Positions 44,203 through 52,641 of a stretch of DNA of 64,000 nt are shown here, piece after piece (within the stretch, counting starts at the first letter, position 1; the number at the start of each line of letters is the position of its first letter). Where the stretch lies: assembly GCA_034437035.1 (NCBI GenBank), contig DAOTUI010000042.1:1-64000 (forward strand). Reading direction: 5' to 3'. The notes beneath the pieces are model-generated. The model worked only from the letters and a program-made list of their open reading frames with translations. It searched no databases and was not told the DNA's origin. This DNA is from CAKZQX01 sp034437035. GTDB lineage: Bacteria > Chloroflexota > Chloroflexia > Chloroflexales > Chloroflexaceae. The position numbers and the translations under genes were made by a program.

Positions 44203-45657
44203 ATGAACCTGATTTTATTTGAAGATGAACTCTGGCGCAACTTTACCCCGCTGGTCTACACCCGTCCGCTTTTTGACCTGCGCTGTGGCGGCTTTACCCT
44301 GCGCGAGCGTGTCGCCGCCTGGTATGCCGCGCATCGGCGCGATACCTGCCTGGTGCGCGAATTTGGCGGTACCACACAACCCGTGTCCATTCCCATTGCC
44401 GGCAATACCAGGGACAACCTGACCATCGCGGGCCTCTGCCGGCCGCATTTGATGGGCTATTATGGACCTGCAGGCGGGATGCTTAACTTGCTGAGTGACA
44501 GCACACCGCTGACGCTGATCAACGGGCGCGCCCTTGATCTGGACTGGCTGGCCGACTTACTCGCCGCGCCGCTCAACACGGTCTATGTTGCCGATGGCAC
44601 GCTGCTAGGCGCACACCTGTCACCCGCCGTCGCCAGCGCGGTGCTCTACTACCTGGGGGCACAGGCCACCGCCGAAGCCCTTGCGGAGTTGCAGCGTTTT
44701 GCGCATGTGCAGGAGGTCAACGCGATTCTGCTGCAGTATCCCTGGGATCTGATCACACAGACCGGCGAGCAACTGATCCAGGATTTGCCGCTACTGACGG
44801 CGCGGCTACCCCACTACCACGCCAATGATCCGCAAGTAGTGGTACGCGGCGACACGCATATCTATGTCGATCCATCAGCACAGCTTGATGGACCACTGGT
44901 GCTGGATGCCCGTGATGGCCCGATTGTGATCGACCAGGACGCGCGGATCGAGCCCTTTAGCTTTATTCAGGGGCCGACCTACATTGGCGCCAAGAGTTTG
45001 ATCGCCAGTGCCCACATCCGGGGCGAGACCAGTATCGGCCCGGTCTGCCGGATCGGCGGCGAGGTTGAAGCCGGCATTGTCCAGGGCTTTAGCAACAAAC
45101 ACCACGATGGATTTTTAGGCCATAGCTGGGTTGGTGAGTGGGTCAATATCGGTGCAATGACGACCAATAGCGATCTGAAAAACACCTATGGGAATATTCG
45201 CGTGGTGATAGAGAGCCTGGGGCAACTTGACAGTGGGGTGCTCAAACTAGGCTGCTTTCTGGCCGATCATGTTAAACTCAGCATCGGGCTCCATCTCAAT
45301 GGTGGTACAATTGTCGGCACGGGCAGCAACATCTTTGGCGTCCCGGTGGCCCCCAAGACCATCCCGCCATTCACCTGGGGCGGTGAGGTCTTTCATGAAT
45401 ATCGCATTGATAGTATGATTGACGTAGCGCGCAAGGTGATGGCGCGCCGCAAACAGAGCATGTTGCCGGCGTATGAAACGCTGCTACGCGCCGTCTTTGG
45501 TATGACGCGCGCCGGCCGCACCACGCTCATCGAGACACTCCCCTCAGAGTCGGCTACCCATGCCGGCAACCCGGCGTGGACCCGCTCCCGGGACGAGGCG
45601 CAAGTGGTTCCGGCTTATGCCTCCGCCCTGCTCGATCCAGCGGTACACACGGAATGA
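44203..45657 (+). CDS. Alternative GlmU-like sugar nucleotidyltransferase/acyltransferase
   Basis: 484 aa. It resembles the 'alternative bacterial GlmU' family of putative bifunctional UDP-GlcNAc diphosphorylase/acetyltransferases. The N-terminal half begins LILFEDELWRNFTPLVYTRP. The C-terminal left-handed beta helix (~215-420) contains GFSNKHHDGFLGHSWVGEWV and NSDLKNTYGNIRV, hallmarks of that family. It would supply UDP-HexNAc, a substrate for the CapD-like enzyme 36 bp upstream and for the WecA-like enzyme. The C-terminal ~60 residues are variable. A short GATTGA(A/G) heptamer-like run precedes the start. Confidence 0.83.
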   Translation: MNLILFEDELWRNFTPLVYTRPLFDLRCGGFTLRERVAAWYAAHRRDTCLVREFGGTTQPVSIPIAGNTRDNLTIAGLCRPHLMGYYGPAGGMLNLLSDSTPLTLINGRALDLDWLADLLAAPLNTVYVADGTLLGAHLSPAVASAVLYYLGAQATAEALAELQRFAHVQEVNAILLQYPWDLITQTGEQLIQDLPLLTARLPHYHANDPQVVVRGDTHIYVDPSAQLDGPLVLDARDGPIVIDQDARIEPFSFIQGPTYIGAKSLIASAHIRGETSIGPVCRIGGEVEAGIVQGFSNKHHDGFLGHSWVGEWVNIGAMTTNSDLKNTYGNIRVVIESLGQLDSGVLKLGCFLADHVKLSIGLHLNGGTIVGTGSNIFGVPVAPKTIPPFTWGGEVFHEYRIDSMIDVARKVMARRKQSMLPAYETLLRAVFGMTRAGRTTLIETLPSESATHAGNPAWTRSRDEAQVVPAYASALLDPAVHTE

Positions 45658-45674
45658 TAATGTCAGGAGTAGGT

Positions 45675-46556
45675 ATGCCCACTGCCGCACCGAATGAACA
45701 TAGCGCACACTCTGCCGTTCTGTTGATCGCCTGTCCCGACCGGAAGGGGCTGGTAGCCACGATAACGGAGTTTATCTATACTAACAATGGCAATATTATC
45801 CATCTCGATCAGCATGTCGATGCGCAGCACAAGATCTTCTTTATGCGGATCGAGTGGAATCTGGCGGATTTTCGCATACCGGCCGATGCCATTAGCGCAG
45901 TGTTTGGGGAGATTGCCACGCGCTTCAATATGGACTGGAGCCTGCAGTTATCCGACTTCGTTCCACGCATGGCAGTATTTGTATCGAGCCAACTGCACTG
46001 CCTGTATGACCTCCTGTCACGGTATCAATCGCAGGAGTGGCGCATCGAAATTCCGCTGATCATGAGCAACCATCGCGCCGCCGAGCAGATTGTCCACCAG
46101 TTTGCTATCGACTTTCACTATCTGCCCGTCACGCGGGACAACAAACGGGAGCAGGAAGCAAGCCAACTGGAACTGCTGCACGCATATCAGGTGGACTTTA
46201 TCGTGCTGGCGCGGTATATGCAGATCCTCTCAGGCGACTTTGCAGCACACTATCCTAACCGTATTATTAGTATTCACCACTCGTTCTTGCCGGCGTTTGC
46301 CGGGGCGAAGCCTTATCACTCGGCCTATGATCGCGGTGTCAAGATTATCGGTGCCACCAGCCACTATGTCACCGCCGAACTGGACAATGGCCCGATTATT
46401 GAGCAAGATGTGGTGCGCGTCAGCCATAAAGACGCGGTCAGAGATCTGATCCGCAAAGGTAAGGATCTGGAGAAGATCGTACTGGCGCGGGCGATCCGGA
46501 ACCATATTCAGCATAAGATCCTGGTCTACAACAACAAGACCGTCATCTTTGAGTAG
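45675..46556 (+). CDS. purU: Formyltetrahydrofolate deformylase
   Basis: 293 aa. Hydrolyses 10-formyl-THF to formate and THF, balancing one-carbon units for purine synthesis. An N-terminal ACT domain (~15-90, LIACPDRKGLVATITEF) precedes a formyltransferase-fold domain with LARYMQILS, the catalytic-site stretch IISIHHSFLPAFAGAKPY and GATSHYVTAELDNGPIIEQD. The ATG at 45675 is chosen for AGGAG at 45665-45669; the frame is open upstream. It follows the GlmU-like gene by 17 bp and is the last plus-strand gene before the convergent metallophosphoesterases. Confidence 0.94.
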   Translation: MPTAAPNEHSAHSAVLLIACPDRKGLVATITEFIYTNNGNIIHLDQHVDAQHKIFFMRIEWNLADFRIPADAISAVFGEIATRFNMDWSLQLSDFVPRMAVFVSSQLHCLYDLLSRYQSQEWRIEIPLIMSNHRAAEQIVHQFAIDFHYLPVTRDNKREQEASQLELLHAYQVDFIVLARYMQILSGDFAAHYPNRIISIHHSFLPAFAGAKPYHSAYDRGVKIIGATSHYVTAELDNGPIIEQDVVRVSHKDAVRDLIRKGKDLEKIVLARAIRNHIQHKILVYNNKTVIFE

Positions 46557-46567
46557 CACAATCGGCG

Positions 46568-46599
46568 CAAAAAAACGGGCCGGAGATGCTCTGGCCCGT
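46568..46599 (-). terminator. Terminator facing the minus-strand metallophosphoesterase genes
   Basis: Stem ACGGGCC (46575-46581) / GGCCCGT (46593-46599). The run of A at 46569-46575 becomes a T-tract directly after the stem on the minus strand, so it works best for transcription from the right. On the plus strand it lacks an immediate T-tract but could act weakly for purU. Confidence 0.7.
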
Positions 46600-46844
46600 T
46601 CACAACATTAGTTTTTACCCCACTCACATTACCTGCGGCTGAATGAACCTCGACAATCTACAAACCCAAAACCTCTTATCTTTCACCCAATTTCACAACG
46701 ATAGGCCCTTTTTATTAAGCACATGTAGAAAGGATAAACCGACAAAGCGTACATAGTGTTTTACTGGATGGATTGTGTTCCGTGTTGCTTTGTCCTCTGT
46801 TCTTTCCTTGTTCCTTCTATTCTCTATAAACGACTATTGCGTAG

Positions 46845-47175
46845 TTATTCGCGCACCAGCGTAAAAATCGTCGCCTCCGGCGGACACCCCAGGCGGAACG
46901 GCAGCCCACCCAGGCCGCGCGTGATATACAACTGCATCGCCTGCACCCGCTCATGCCCGATGGCATAGCGCATCCCGTGCAGCGGCAGACAGAACCAGCC
47001 CAAAAACGGCAAACACATATGCCCACCATGCGTATGACCGGAGAACTGCACCGCGATATTGTGCCGGGCGGCAACGTCGGCAAAATCCGGCGCATGTGCC
47101 GGCAGGAGCGTAAACGCATCGGCGGGAACCTGGGCCAGCGCCGCATCCAGGTCAGCCGTGCCACCCCCGCACAGC
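46845..47175 (-). pseudogene. C-terminal remnant of a YkuE/YaeI-type metallophosphoesterase
   Basis: About 105 residues of the C-terminal half remain: ADLDAALAQVPADAFTLLPA, then the metal-binding SGHTHGGH and LYITRGLGGLPFRLGCPPE. The N-terminal metal-binding half is absent. The fragment starts within the last ~20 bases of the neighbouring metallophosphoesterase gene in a different frame, so it is not fused to it and has no start of its own. It looks like the product of a deletion that joined two tandem metallophosphoesterase genes. Confidence 0.75.
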
Positions 47176-47865
47176 CACCGGCCCGAAGCCCAGATAATCA
47201 CACGCGGTAAGCTGGTAATCGACACCCTCGACGCGGCCCTGGACGGCGGTAGCCCAGTCTTCGGGGCGGTGCAGGTGGCCGTAGATGCAGGCGGCGGCGC
47301 CGGCGGCGGCGATACGCTGTGCAAACTCGGTCGGCTGCTGGTTGAGGAAGGGCGGGTAGTGGATCATCACGATGATCGGGCGCTGTCCCTGGGCCAGTTG
47401 CTGCGCCGCGCGCAGGGCGTTGTCGAGCAGGTTGAGTTCGCGCTCGTAGATGCGGGTGTCGGTTTCGGGTTTGAAGCCGGGGGTGTCGGGAGTGATCCAG
47501 CCGCGCGTGCCACACACGACCGCCGCGCCGATGTCGGTGGCGTCGCCGCTCAGGGCGATAATGCTCGGCGGCAGGTGGGAACGTAGCGGTCCCACCCGGC
47601 GCGGGAACCAGTAGTCATGGTTGCCCCGGATCATCACCTTGCGCCCGGGTAGCGCCTCGATCCAGGCCAGGTCGGGTAGCGCTTCGGCGATTTTCATGGC
47701 CCAGGAGATATCGCCCGCCAGGAGTACCCACTCGTCCGGGCGGACACGCGCCTGCCACGCGGCGGCGATACGCTGCGCATGGTCTTTCCAGCGCGAGCCG
47801 AAGATGTCCATCGGCTTGGGCCGCGCGGTTGAGAGATGCAGATCAGAGATGGTCCAGATGGTCAT
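47152..47865 (-). CDS. Calcineurin-like metallophosphoesterase
   Basis: 237 aa with the full dinuclear metal set: DLHLS (D8, H10), LLAGDISWAM, IRGNHDYW, MIHYPP and YGHLHRPEDW. The family hydrolyses phosphoesters; the substrate is not known. I start at the ATG ending at 47865 (MTIWTISDLHLS). The frame is open further, but that part is encoded by heptamer repeats (giving GIRDTGY repeats) and is not homologous. Its C-terminal RGWHG may be altered by the junction with the adjoining remnant gene. The heptamer array begins eight bases upstream of the start, close to the ribosome binding site. Confidence 0.87.
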   Translation of the reverse strand: MTIWTISDLHLSTARPKPMDIFGSRWKDHAQRIAAAWQARVRPDEWVLLAGDISWAMKIAEALPDLAWIEALPGRKVMIRGNHDYWFPRRVGPLRSHLPPSIIALSGDATDIGAAVVCGTRGWITPDTPGFKPETDTRIYERELNLLDNALRAAQQLAQGQRPIIVMIHYPPFLNQQPTEFAQRIAAAGAAACIYGHLHRPEDWATAVQGRVEGVDYQLTACDYLGFGPVAVRGWHG

Positions 47866-47872
47866 TGGAGTT

Positions 47873-47990
<118 letters not shown>

Positions 47991-48154
47991 ATAACATACC
48001 AGGCAGGGGAAGGGACGTCAAATAATCCCGCATTATTCACCGCAGCGGCGCAGAGGACGCGGAGGAAGCGAGTCGGAATTTCGGTTCTGTGCATAGCGGC
48101 GCAGCGGTGGGTGTTGATTATTGGCGCGGTAAGCGGGGCATCACTGGATGATCA

Positions 48155-48183
48155 TTTTTCATGTGGGCAACTCGCTGTATAAT
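48155..48183 (+). promoter_or_regulatory. Promoter of the first GT-C gene
   Basis: -35-like TTTTTC (48155-48160), 17-bp spacer, -10 TATAAT (48178-48183). The -10 box overlaps the ATG at 48182, and the expected transcription start falls at about 48190-48191, on the next in-frame ATG. Confidence 0.5.
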
Positions 48184-48190
48184 GAACGCC

Positions 48191-51100
48191 ATGCAAACGG
48201 AGTCTCATGCGAACGAACAACAGGCTGCGCGGGAGTCGGCGACCGGGACGCGGTCGGCGGTGGTGCGGGATAGATTGCAGGCGGGAGGCGAACGTGCCGC
48301 CCCGACAGTACGCCCGCTCCCGGTAGCCCATCCCCGGCGGGATACCCTGCGGGGGATGCTGTTGGTTGTGCTGTTGAGTCTGCTGGTGGGCGTGCTGGCC
48401 TATCAGTCCCCACCCGGCGGCACGGTAGCGGTTGGCTGGCTGGGCGATCAACTCTTTCTTGACTCGAGTGCCGGGCTGGGCGCAGATGCGGTGACACGCG
48501 GCGATTTCTATGCCGATGATCTAACCCCCGACGCGCCGACGGGTCGCAGCCGCTGGACACGCGAACATGCGCAACTGCGGCTGCCCAACGTGGGGGCCGG
48601 GACGGATGTTGCGGTCACGCTGCTGGCGCAGGGCTGGCCGGATGATGTGGTCAATGCTGCGGTGGAGCAGCCGCTGGTCACGGTAGCGGCGGATGGCACC
48701 CGGATTGGTAATTTTACGCCCACCGCGCAGTGGGATGCATATACTTTTACTGTTCCGGCAGCGGCGCGCACCGGCCCCGATCTGACGATTGATCTCAATA
48801 GCTCGGCAACCTTCACCGATACGATCGCGTTTGGGCGTGATCCGCGCCCGAAGGGGCTGCGACTGGCAGCGGTGCGGATACGACCGCCACCAGCCGATCC
48901 GACGGCGATTCTGCCTCCGGCATGGCACGCGGTGGGCGCGTTGGTTCTGGCGGCGCTGCTCCTGTACCTGCTACTCTTGCGCCTGCTGCGCCGGGTTACA
49001 CCCGCGTTTGTGGTGACAATTGGCGCGGTGGCACTGCTGGGGATCGGCCTGACGTTCCTGCGCCTCTGGATGGGCGCGGCACTGAGTGTGTTGCTCTGGG
49101 GGCTGGGGATTGCGCTGCTGCTGACCTGGCAGCGTCCGCTGTTCGTCCTGCTGGGTGCGCTCTTGCGGCGCTACACGCGGGGTGAGGCGCCGGCGTACGG
49201 CCTGCTGACGGCGGCGCTGGCCTGGCTGGGCTATGCGCTGGCCCGCGTCAGCCTGAACTACCAGTTTCCCGCGCTCTATCTGGCCCGCGAAACGTTCCCC
49301 GACTCCCTGCTGTATGGGCTGTTCGGCACGGGGTTGCTGGCACTGACGCTGGTGCTGGGGCGCGAGGGACTGCCGCGCCTGACCCAGGGTATCGTCGGAC
49401 TGCTGGGTAGCCGCGCGGGCGCGCTGACTGGGCTGCTGCTGTTGGGCGGGATCTGGCTGGGCTATGAAGCGATGGTTGTGCGTGACATGCCCTATGTCGG
49501 GCATGCGGACTATGCCGACAACGCGGTGGTGGCGCGCAACCTGGTGGTGGGGCGCGGCTGGGTGGTCGATTATGTGACGCAGTTCTACCAACTCTACGAT
49601 GGTGTGACCCGCCCGCAGGAGACCTGGCCGTTGCTCCAGCCGGTCTGGATTGCGCCGTTCCTGGCGATCTTTGGGGAGCATGCCTGGGCCGCCAAGATCC
49701 CAAATTTTATCTTTAACATTATCTTGTTGCTGCTGATCTATCAGATCGGGGTGCGCTACTGGGATCGGCGTGTGGGCGTGACGGCGGCGCTGCTGACGTT
49801 GACCAGCCATCTCTTTTTCAAGCTGACGATCTACACCACCAGCGATCTGGGGTTTGTGGTCTTCTCGCTGGCGGCGATCTATCTGCTTTACCGGGCAGTG
49901 CAGGAGCGGCAAGAGCATGCAGTTGTGCATGAATTTTCCGAGGACAGGCGTTGGTGGCGGCGGCTGTGGGTAAGAGTGACCCGCCAGCGGTTGCTGGTCG
50001 CCTCCGGCACGCTTACTGGTCTGATGATGCTGCAAAAGCCGAGCGGCGCGGTAATTGCCGTGGGGATGGGGTTGTGGTTGCTTTTTGAGACGGGACGCAG
50101 GACGAAGGGCGAAGGACGAAGGCTGCAACTTCCGCGTGACCTGTCGCTGCTGCTACGGCGCTGGTTATCCGTTGGGCTGGTCTGGTCGGTGCCGGCACTG
50201 CTGCTGTTGTCGCCCTACCTGGTGCGCAATCTGCTGCTCTTCCAGACGCCGGTCTACTCGACGGAGCGCTACGATGCCTGGGTGCTCGGTTATCGCGGCG
50301 ATAGTGATGAGGCCTGGGACGAGATCTACCGCGTCTACACGACCCGACTGGGGGGGCCGGGGCTACCTGACCGCAGTTGGATTCTGCGCTGGGGGTTTGA
50401 TCACTCCTTTGAGAAGTTTATGACGCAGGTGCAGGCGGCGCGGGATTATCTGCTGCCCGCCTGGTCCGGATTGCCGGACGGCCTAAGCGATCTGGTCAGC
50501 CGGGGCGGGAACAAAAACCTGCTGACGCCGACGGGCACATGGCCGGCGTTCCTGGGCGTGCTGGCGGCGCTGCGTTCCCGGCGGGGGCTGCTCAGTCTGC
50601 TGCTGTTAGCGTTTGGCCTCTACACGCTCTTTCTGCTGACCTACTGGCGCACCAACGAGGAGCGCTATTTTGTGATGCTACTGCCCTGGCTGGCGCTGTT
50701 TGCGTCCGGGATACTCTGGGCCGGGTTTGACCGACTGGCAGCTATTGGCGATGGCCGCTGGAGCCCGCTGGGGTTGATCCTGGTGTGTGTTACTATTGTG
50801 AGTATTGTCCAGCCTTCGTGGCCGGAAATCGCGGAGAAGATCGAGGATGAGCCGGGGCGCTGGGCACCCGACCTGGCGGCGTATGACTGGCTGCGCGAGA
50901 ACACACCAGCCGACGCGGTGATGATGACGCGCATTCCCTGGCAACTGAACTGGCACACCGGGCGACCGGCAGTGATGATTCCCTACACTGCTGACCGCGC
51001 TATGTTACGCTACCTGGCGGACTATTACGACGCCGAATATCTGATCCTGGAGAATCAGTTGCGGGTCAAGGGCGATGCGGCGGCAAATCTAGCCCCGCTG

Positions 51101-51265
51101 ATCGGTGCGCGCGATGCACCGGTCGGCACAACGGTTGATGATTTTACCCTGGTCTATGCCAGTCCGACGCCCGATAACCGGGTGTTGATCTATCGCTTCC
51201 CGGAGAGCCGCGGCGACGGGGACGCGGCTGCCTTCCGAAGCCGGGCACCCGCCACCGCAGAATGA
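48191..51265 (+). CDS. Large GT-C membrane glycosyltransferase with N-terminal beta domain
   Basis: About 1024 aa. One membrane helix (~55-75) is followed by a ~180-residue extracytoplasmic beta domain (SRWTREHAQLRLP ... FGRDPRPKGLRLAAVRI). Roughly 12 more membrane helices follow, with the GT39-type loop VGHADYADNAVVARNLVVGR. A soluble C-terminal region contains YDWLRENTPADAVMMT. GT-C enzymes transfer sugars from polyprenyl-phosphate donors outside the membrane. ATGs at 48161 and 48182 overlap the promoter, so I prefer 48191. A heptamer run (50093-50120) is translated within the loop after GLWLLFETG. It overlaps the next gene by 4 bp. Confidence 0.8.
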   Translation: MQTESHANEQQAARESATGTRSAVVRDRLQAGGERAAPTVRPLPVAHPRRDTLRGMLLVVLLSLLVGVLAYQSPPGGTVAVGWLGDQLFLDSSAGLGADAVTRGDFYADDLTPDAPTGRSRWTREHAQLRLPNVGAGTDVAVTLLAQGWPDDVVNAAVEQPLVTVAADGTRIGNFTPTAQWDAYTFTVPAAARTGPDLTIDLNSSATFTDTIAFGRDPRPKGLRLAAVRIRPPPADPTAILPPAWHAVGALVLAALLLYLLLLRLLRRVTPAFVVTIGAVALLGIGLTFLRLWMGAALSVLLWGLGIALLLTWQRPLFVLLGALLRRYTRGEAPAYGLLTAALAWLGYALARVSLNYQFPALYLARETFPDSLLYGLFGTGLLALTLVLGREGLPRLTQGIVGLLGSRAGALTGLLLLGGIWLGYEAMVVRDMPYVGHADYADNAVVARNLVVGRGWVVDYVTQFYQLYDGVTRPQETWPLLQPVWIAPFLAIFGEHAWAAKIPNFIFNIILLLLIYQIGVRYWDRRVGVTAALLTLTSHLFFKLTIYTTSDLGFVVFSLAAIYLLYRAVQERQEHAVVHEFSEDRRWWRRLWVRVTRQRLLVASGTLTGLMMLQKPSGAVIAVGMGLWLLFETGRRTKGEGRRLQLPRDLSLLLRRWLSVGLVWSVPALLLLSPYLVRNLLLFQTPVYSTERYDAWVLGYRGDSDEAWDEIYRVYTTRLGGPGLPDRSWILRWGFDHSFEKFMTQVQAARDYLLPAWSGLPDGLSDLVSRGGNKNLLTPTGTWPAFLGVLAALRSRRGLLSLLLLAFGLYTLFLLTYWRTNEERYFVMLLPWLALFASGILWAGFDRLAAIGDGRWSPLGLILVCVTIVSIVQPSWPEIAEKIEDEPGRWAPDLAAYDWLRENTPADAVMMTRIPWQLNWHTGRPAVMIPYTADRAMLRYLADYYDAEYLILENQLRVKGDAAANLAPLIGARDAPVGTTVDDFTLVYASPTPDNRVLIYRFPESRGDGDAAAFRSRAPATAE
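50093..50120 (+). repeat. In-frame heptamer array in the first GT-C gene
   Basis: Four 7-bp units: GGACGCA, GGACGAA, GGGCGAA, GGACGAA. They encode RRTKGEGRR in a cytoplasmic-looking loop and keep the reading frame. Confidence 0.75.
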
Positions 51266-52542
51266 ATACTATGCGAATTTTGATGCTGACCTCCTCATAC
51301 CCGAAATATCCGGGGGAGACCACCGCACCCTTTATTGAGGAAATTGCCGCAGGTGTGGCGGCGCGGGGCCACTGCGTGCATCTGGTTGCGCCCTGGCATC
51401 CGCAGGTGCAACGCGCCTCCGAGGAGCGCGGGGTTAACCTGCACTTCTTTCGCTATGCGCCCCATCCCACGCTCAATATCTGGGGGTATGCCCAGTCGCT
51501 GTTTGGCGATATTGATATCAAGCCGCAGACGCTGGCAACGCTCCCCTTCGCGCTGTCGGGAACGGTGCGCGCGCTACATCGAACGATTGATCACTGGCCG
51601 CATACGACGAATGGCAGCCGGCATCCTGACACCGGGCTTGCACGTCCTTTTGATGTAATCCATGCACACTGGGTGCTGCCCAACGGTGTCCCGGCAGTGC
51701 TGGTGGCCCGGCAGTATGGCATCCCGCTGGTGGTAAGCCTGCACGGGAGTGATGTGTATCTGTCGGAGCGACACTGGGCGTTGTCGGCCACAGCCGGGAT
51801 GACCCTGCGCGCAGCGGCAGCAGTGACGGCATGCAGCGCCGATCTACGGCGGCGGAGTTTGCGGCTGGGCACGCCAGTTGCCACCAGCCATGTGATTCCC
51901 TATGGCGTTAATCCGCAGGAGTTTCGGCCGGACCCGGCGGCCCGCCAACAGGTGCGAAGTGAGTTGGGCCTGGCGGATGCGGCACCGCTAGTAGTGGCGC
52001 TGGGGCGGCTGGTTCACAAAAAGGGCTTCGGGGTGCTGCTGGATGCCTGGCCGCGCGTGCTGGCGGAGCATTCCGAGGCGCTGCTGGCGCTGGTGGGGTA
52101 TGGCGACCTGCGCACAACCCTGGAACAGCAGGCGGATCGCCTGGGGATTGCCCACCGGGTCTGCTTCACCGGAAAACTGGAGCGCCGCCGGGCCGCCACC
52201 TACATGGCCGCTGCCGATATTTTTACGCTGCCGATTGTGCGGCATCAAGGGGCGGATGGTCTGCCGAATGTGCTGCTGGAAGCAATGGGCACCGGGCGGC
52301 CAATTGTGGCCTCGCGGGTGGCCGGGGTGCCGGATGTGATTGACGATGGTACGCATGGGCTGCTGGTTCCCGACAATGAGCCGGCACTGCTGGCGACAGC
52401 GATCAACCGCCTGCTGGGTGATCCGGCGCTGGCGGCACGCCTGGGAAACGCGGCGCGGCAGCGGATCGAGCATGAGTTGACCTGGGAACAGACCGCCGCC
52501 CGGTTTGAGCAGGTGTATGAGTCCGTAATCCGTAGTCCGTAA
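51262..52542 (+). CDS. GT4-type glycosyltransferase
   Basis: 426 aa. The N-terminal domain begins RILMLTSSYPKYPGETTAPF and includes VSLHGSDVYLSER; the C-terminal domain has VALGRLVHKKGFGVLLDAWP and GLPNVLLEAMGTGRPIVASR. The ATGA overlap couples it to the first GT-C gene. Its last six residues (SVIRSP) and its stop codon (52540-52542) are encoded by the heptamer array at 52520-52610, so the natural C-terminus may have been replaced. No membrane helix. Confidence 0.88.
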   Translation: MNTMRILMLTSSYPKYPGETTAPFIEEIAAGVAARGHCVHLVAPWHPQVQRASEERGVNLHFFRYAPHPTLNIWGYAQSLFGDIDIKPQTLATLPFALSGTVRALHRTIDHWPHTTNGSRHPDTGLARPFDVIHAHWVLPNGVPAVLVARQYGIPLVVSLHGSDVYLSERHWALSATAGMTLRAAAAVTACSADLRRRSLRLGTPVATSHVIPYGVNPQEFRPDPAARQQVRSELGLADAAPLVVALGRLVHKKGFGVLLDAWPRVLAEHSEALLALVGYGDLRTTLEQQADRLGIAHRVCFTGKLERRRAATYMAAADIFTLPIVRHQGADGLPNVLLEAMGTGRPIVASRVAGVPDVIDDGTHGLLVPDNEPALLATAINRLLGDPALAARLGNAARQRIEHELTWEQTAARFEQVYESVIRSP

Positions 52543-52610
52543 TTCGTAATTCGCAATTCGCAGTCCGTAATTCGCAGTCCGTAATTCGCAGTCCGTAATT
52601 CGTAATTCGC
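52520..52610 (+). repeat. Heptanucleotide array spanning the GT4 stop codon
   Basis: Thirteen consecutive 7-bp units drawn from A(G/A)TCCGT, AATTCGT and AATTCGC. It supplies the stop codon of the GT4 gene and fills most of the gap to the UDP-sugar dehydrogenase. Confidence 0.9.
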
Positions 52611-52641
52611 AACAGTTTTTATGCTTGGGAGCAGGCGTGTG

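Noticed and set aside
48971..50128. Long minus-strand open frame (385 codons) inside the first GT-C gene
   Set aside because: Antisense shadow in GC-rich DNA; Gln/Arg/His-rich translation with no family features.
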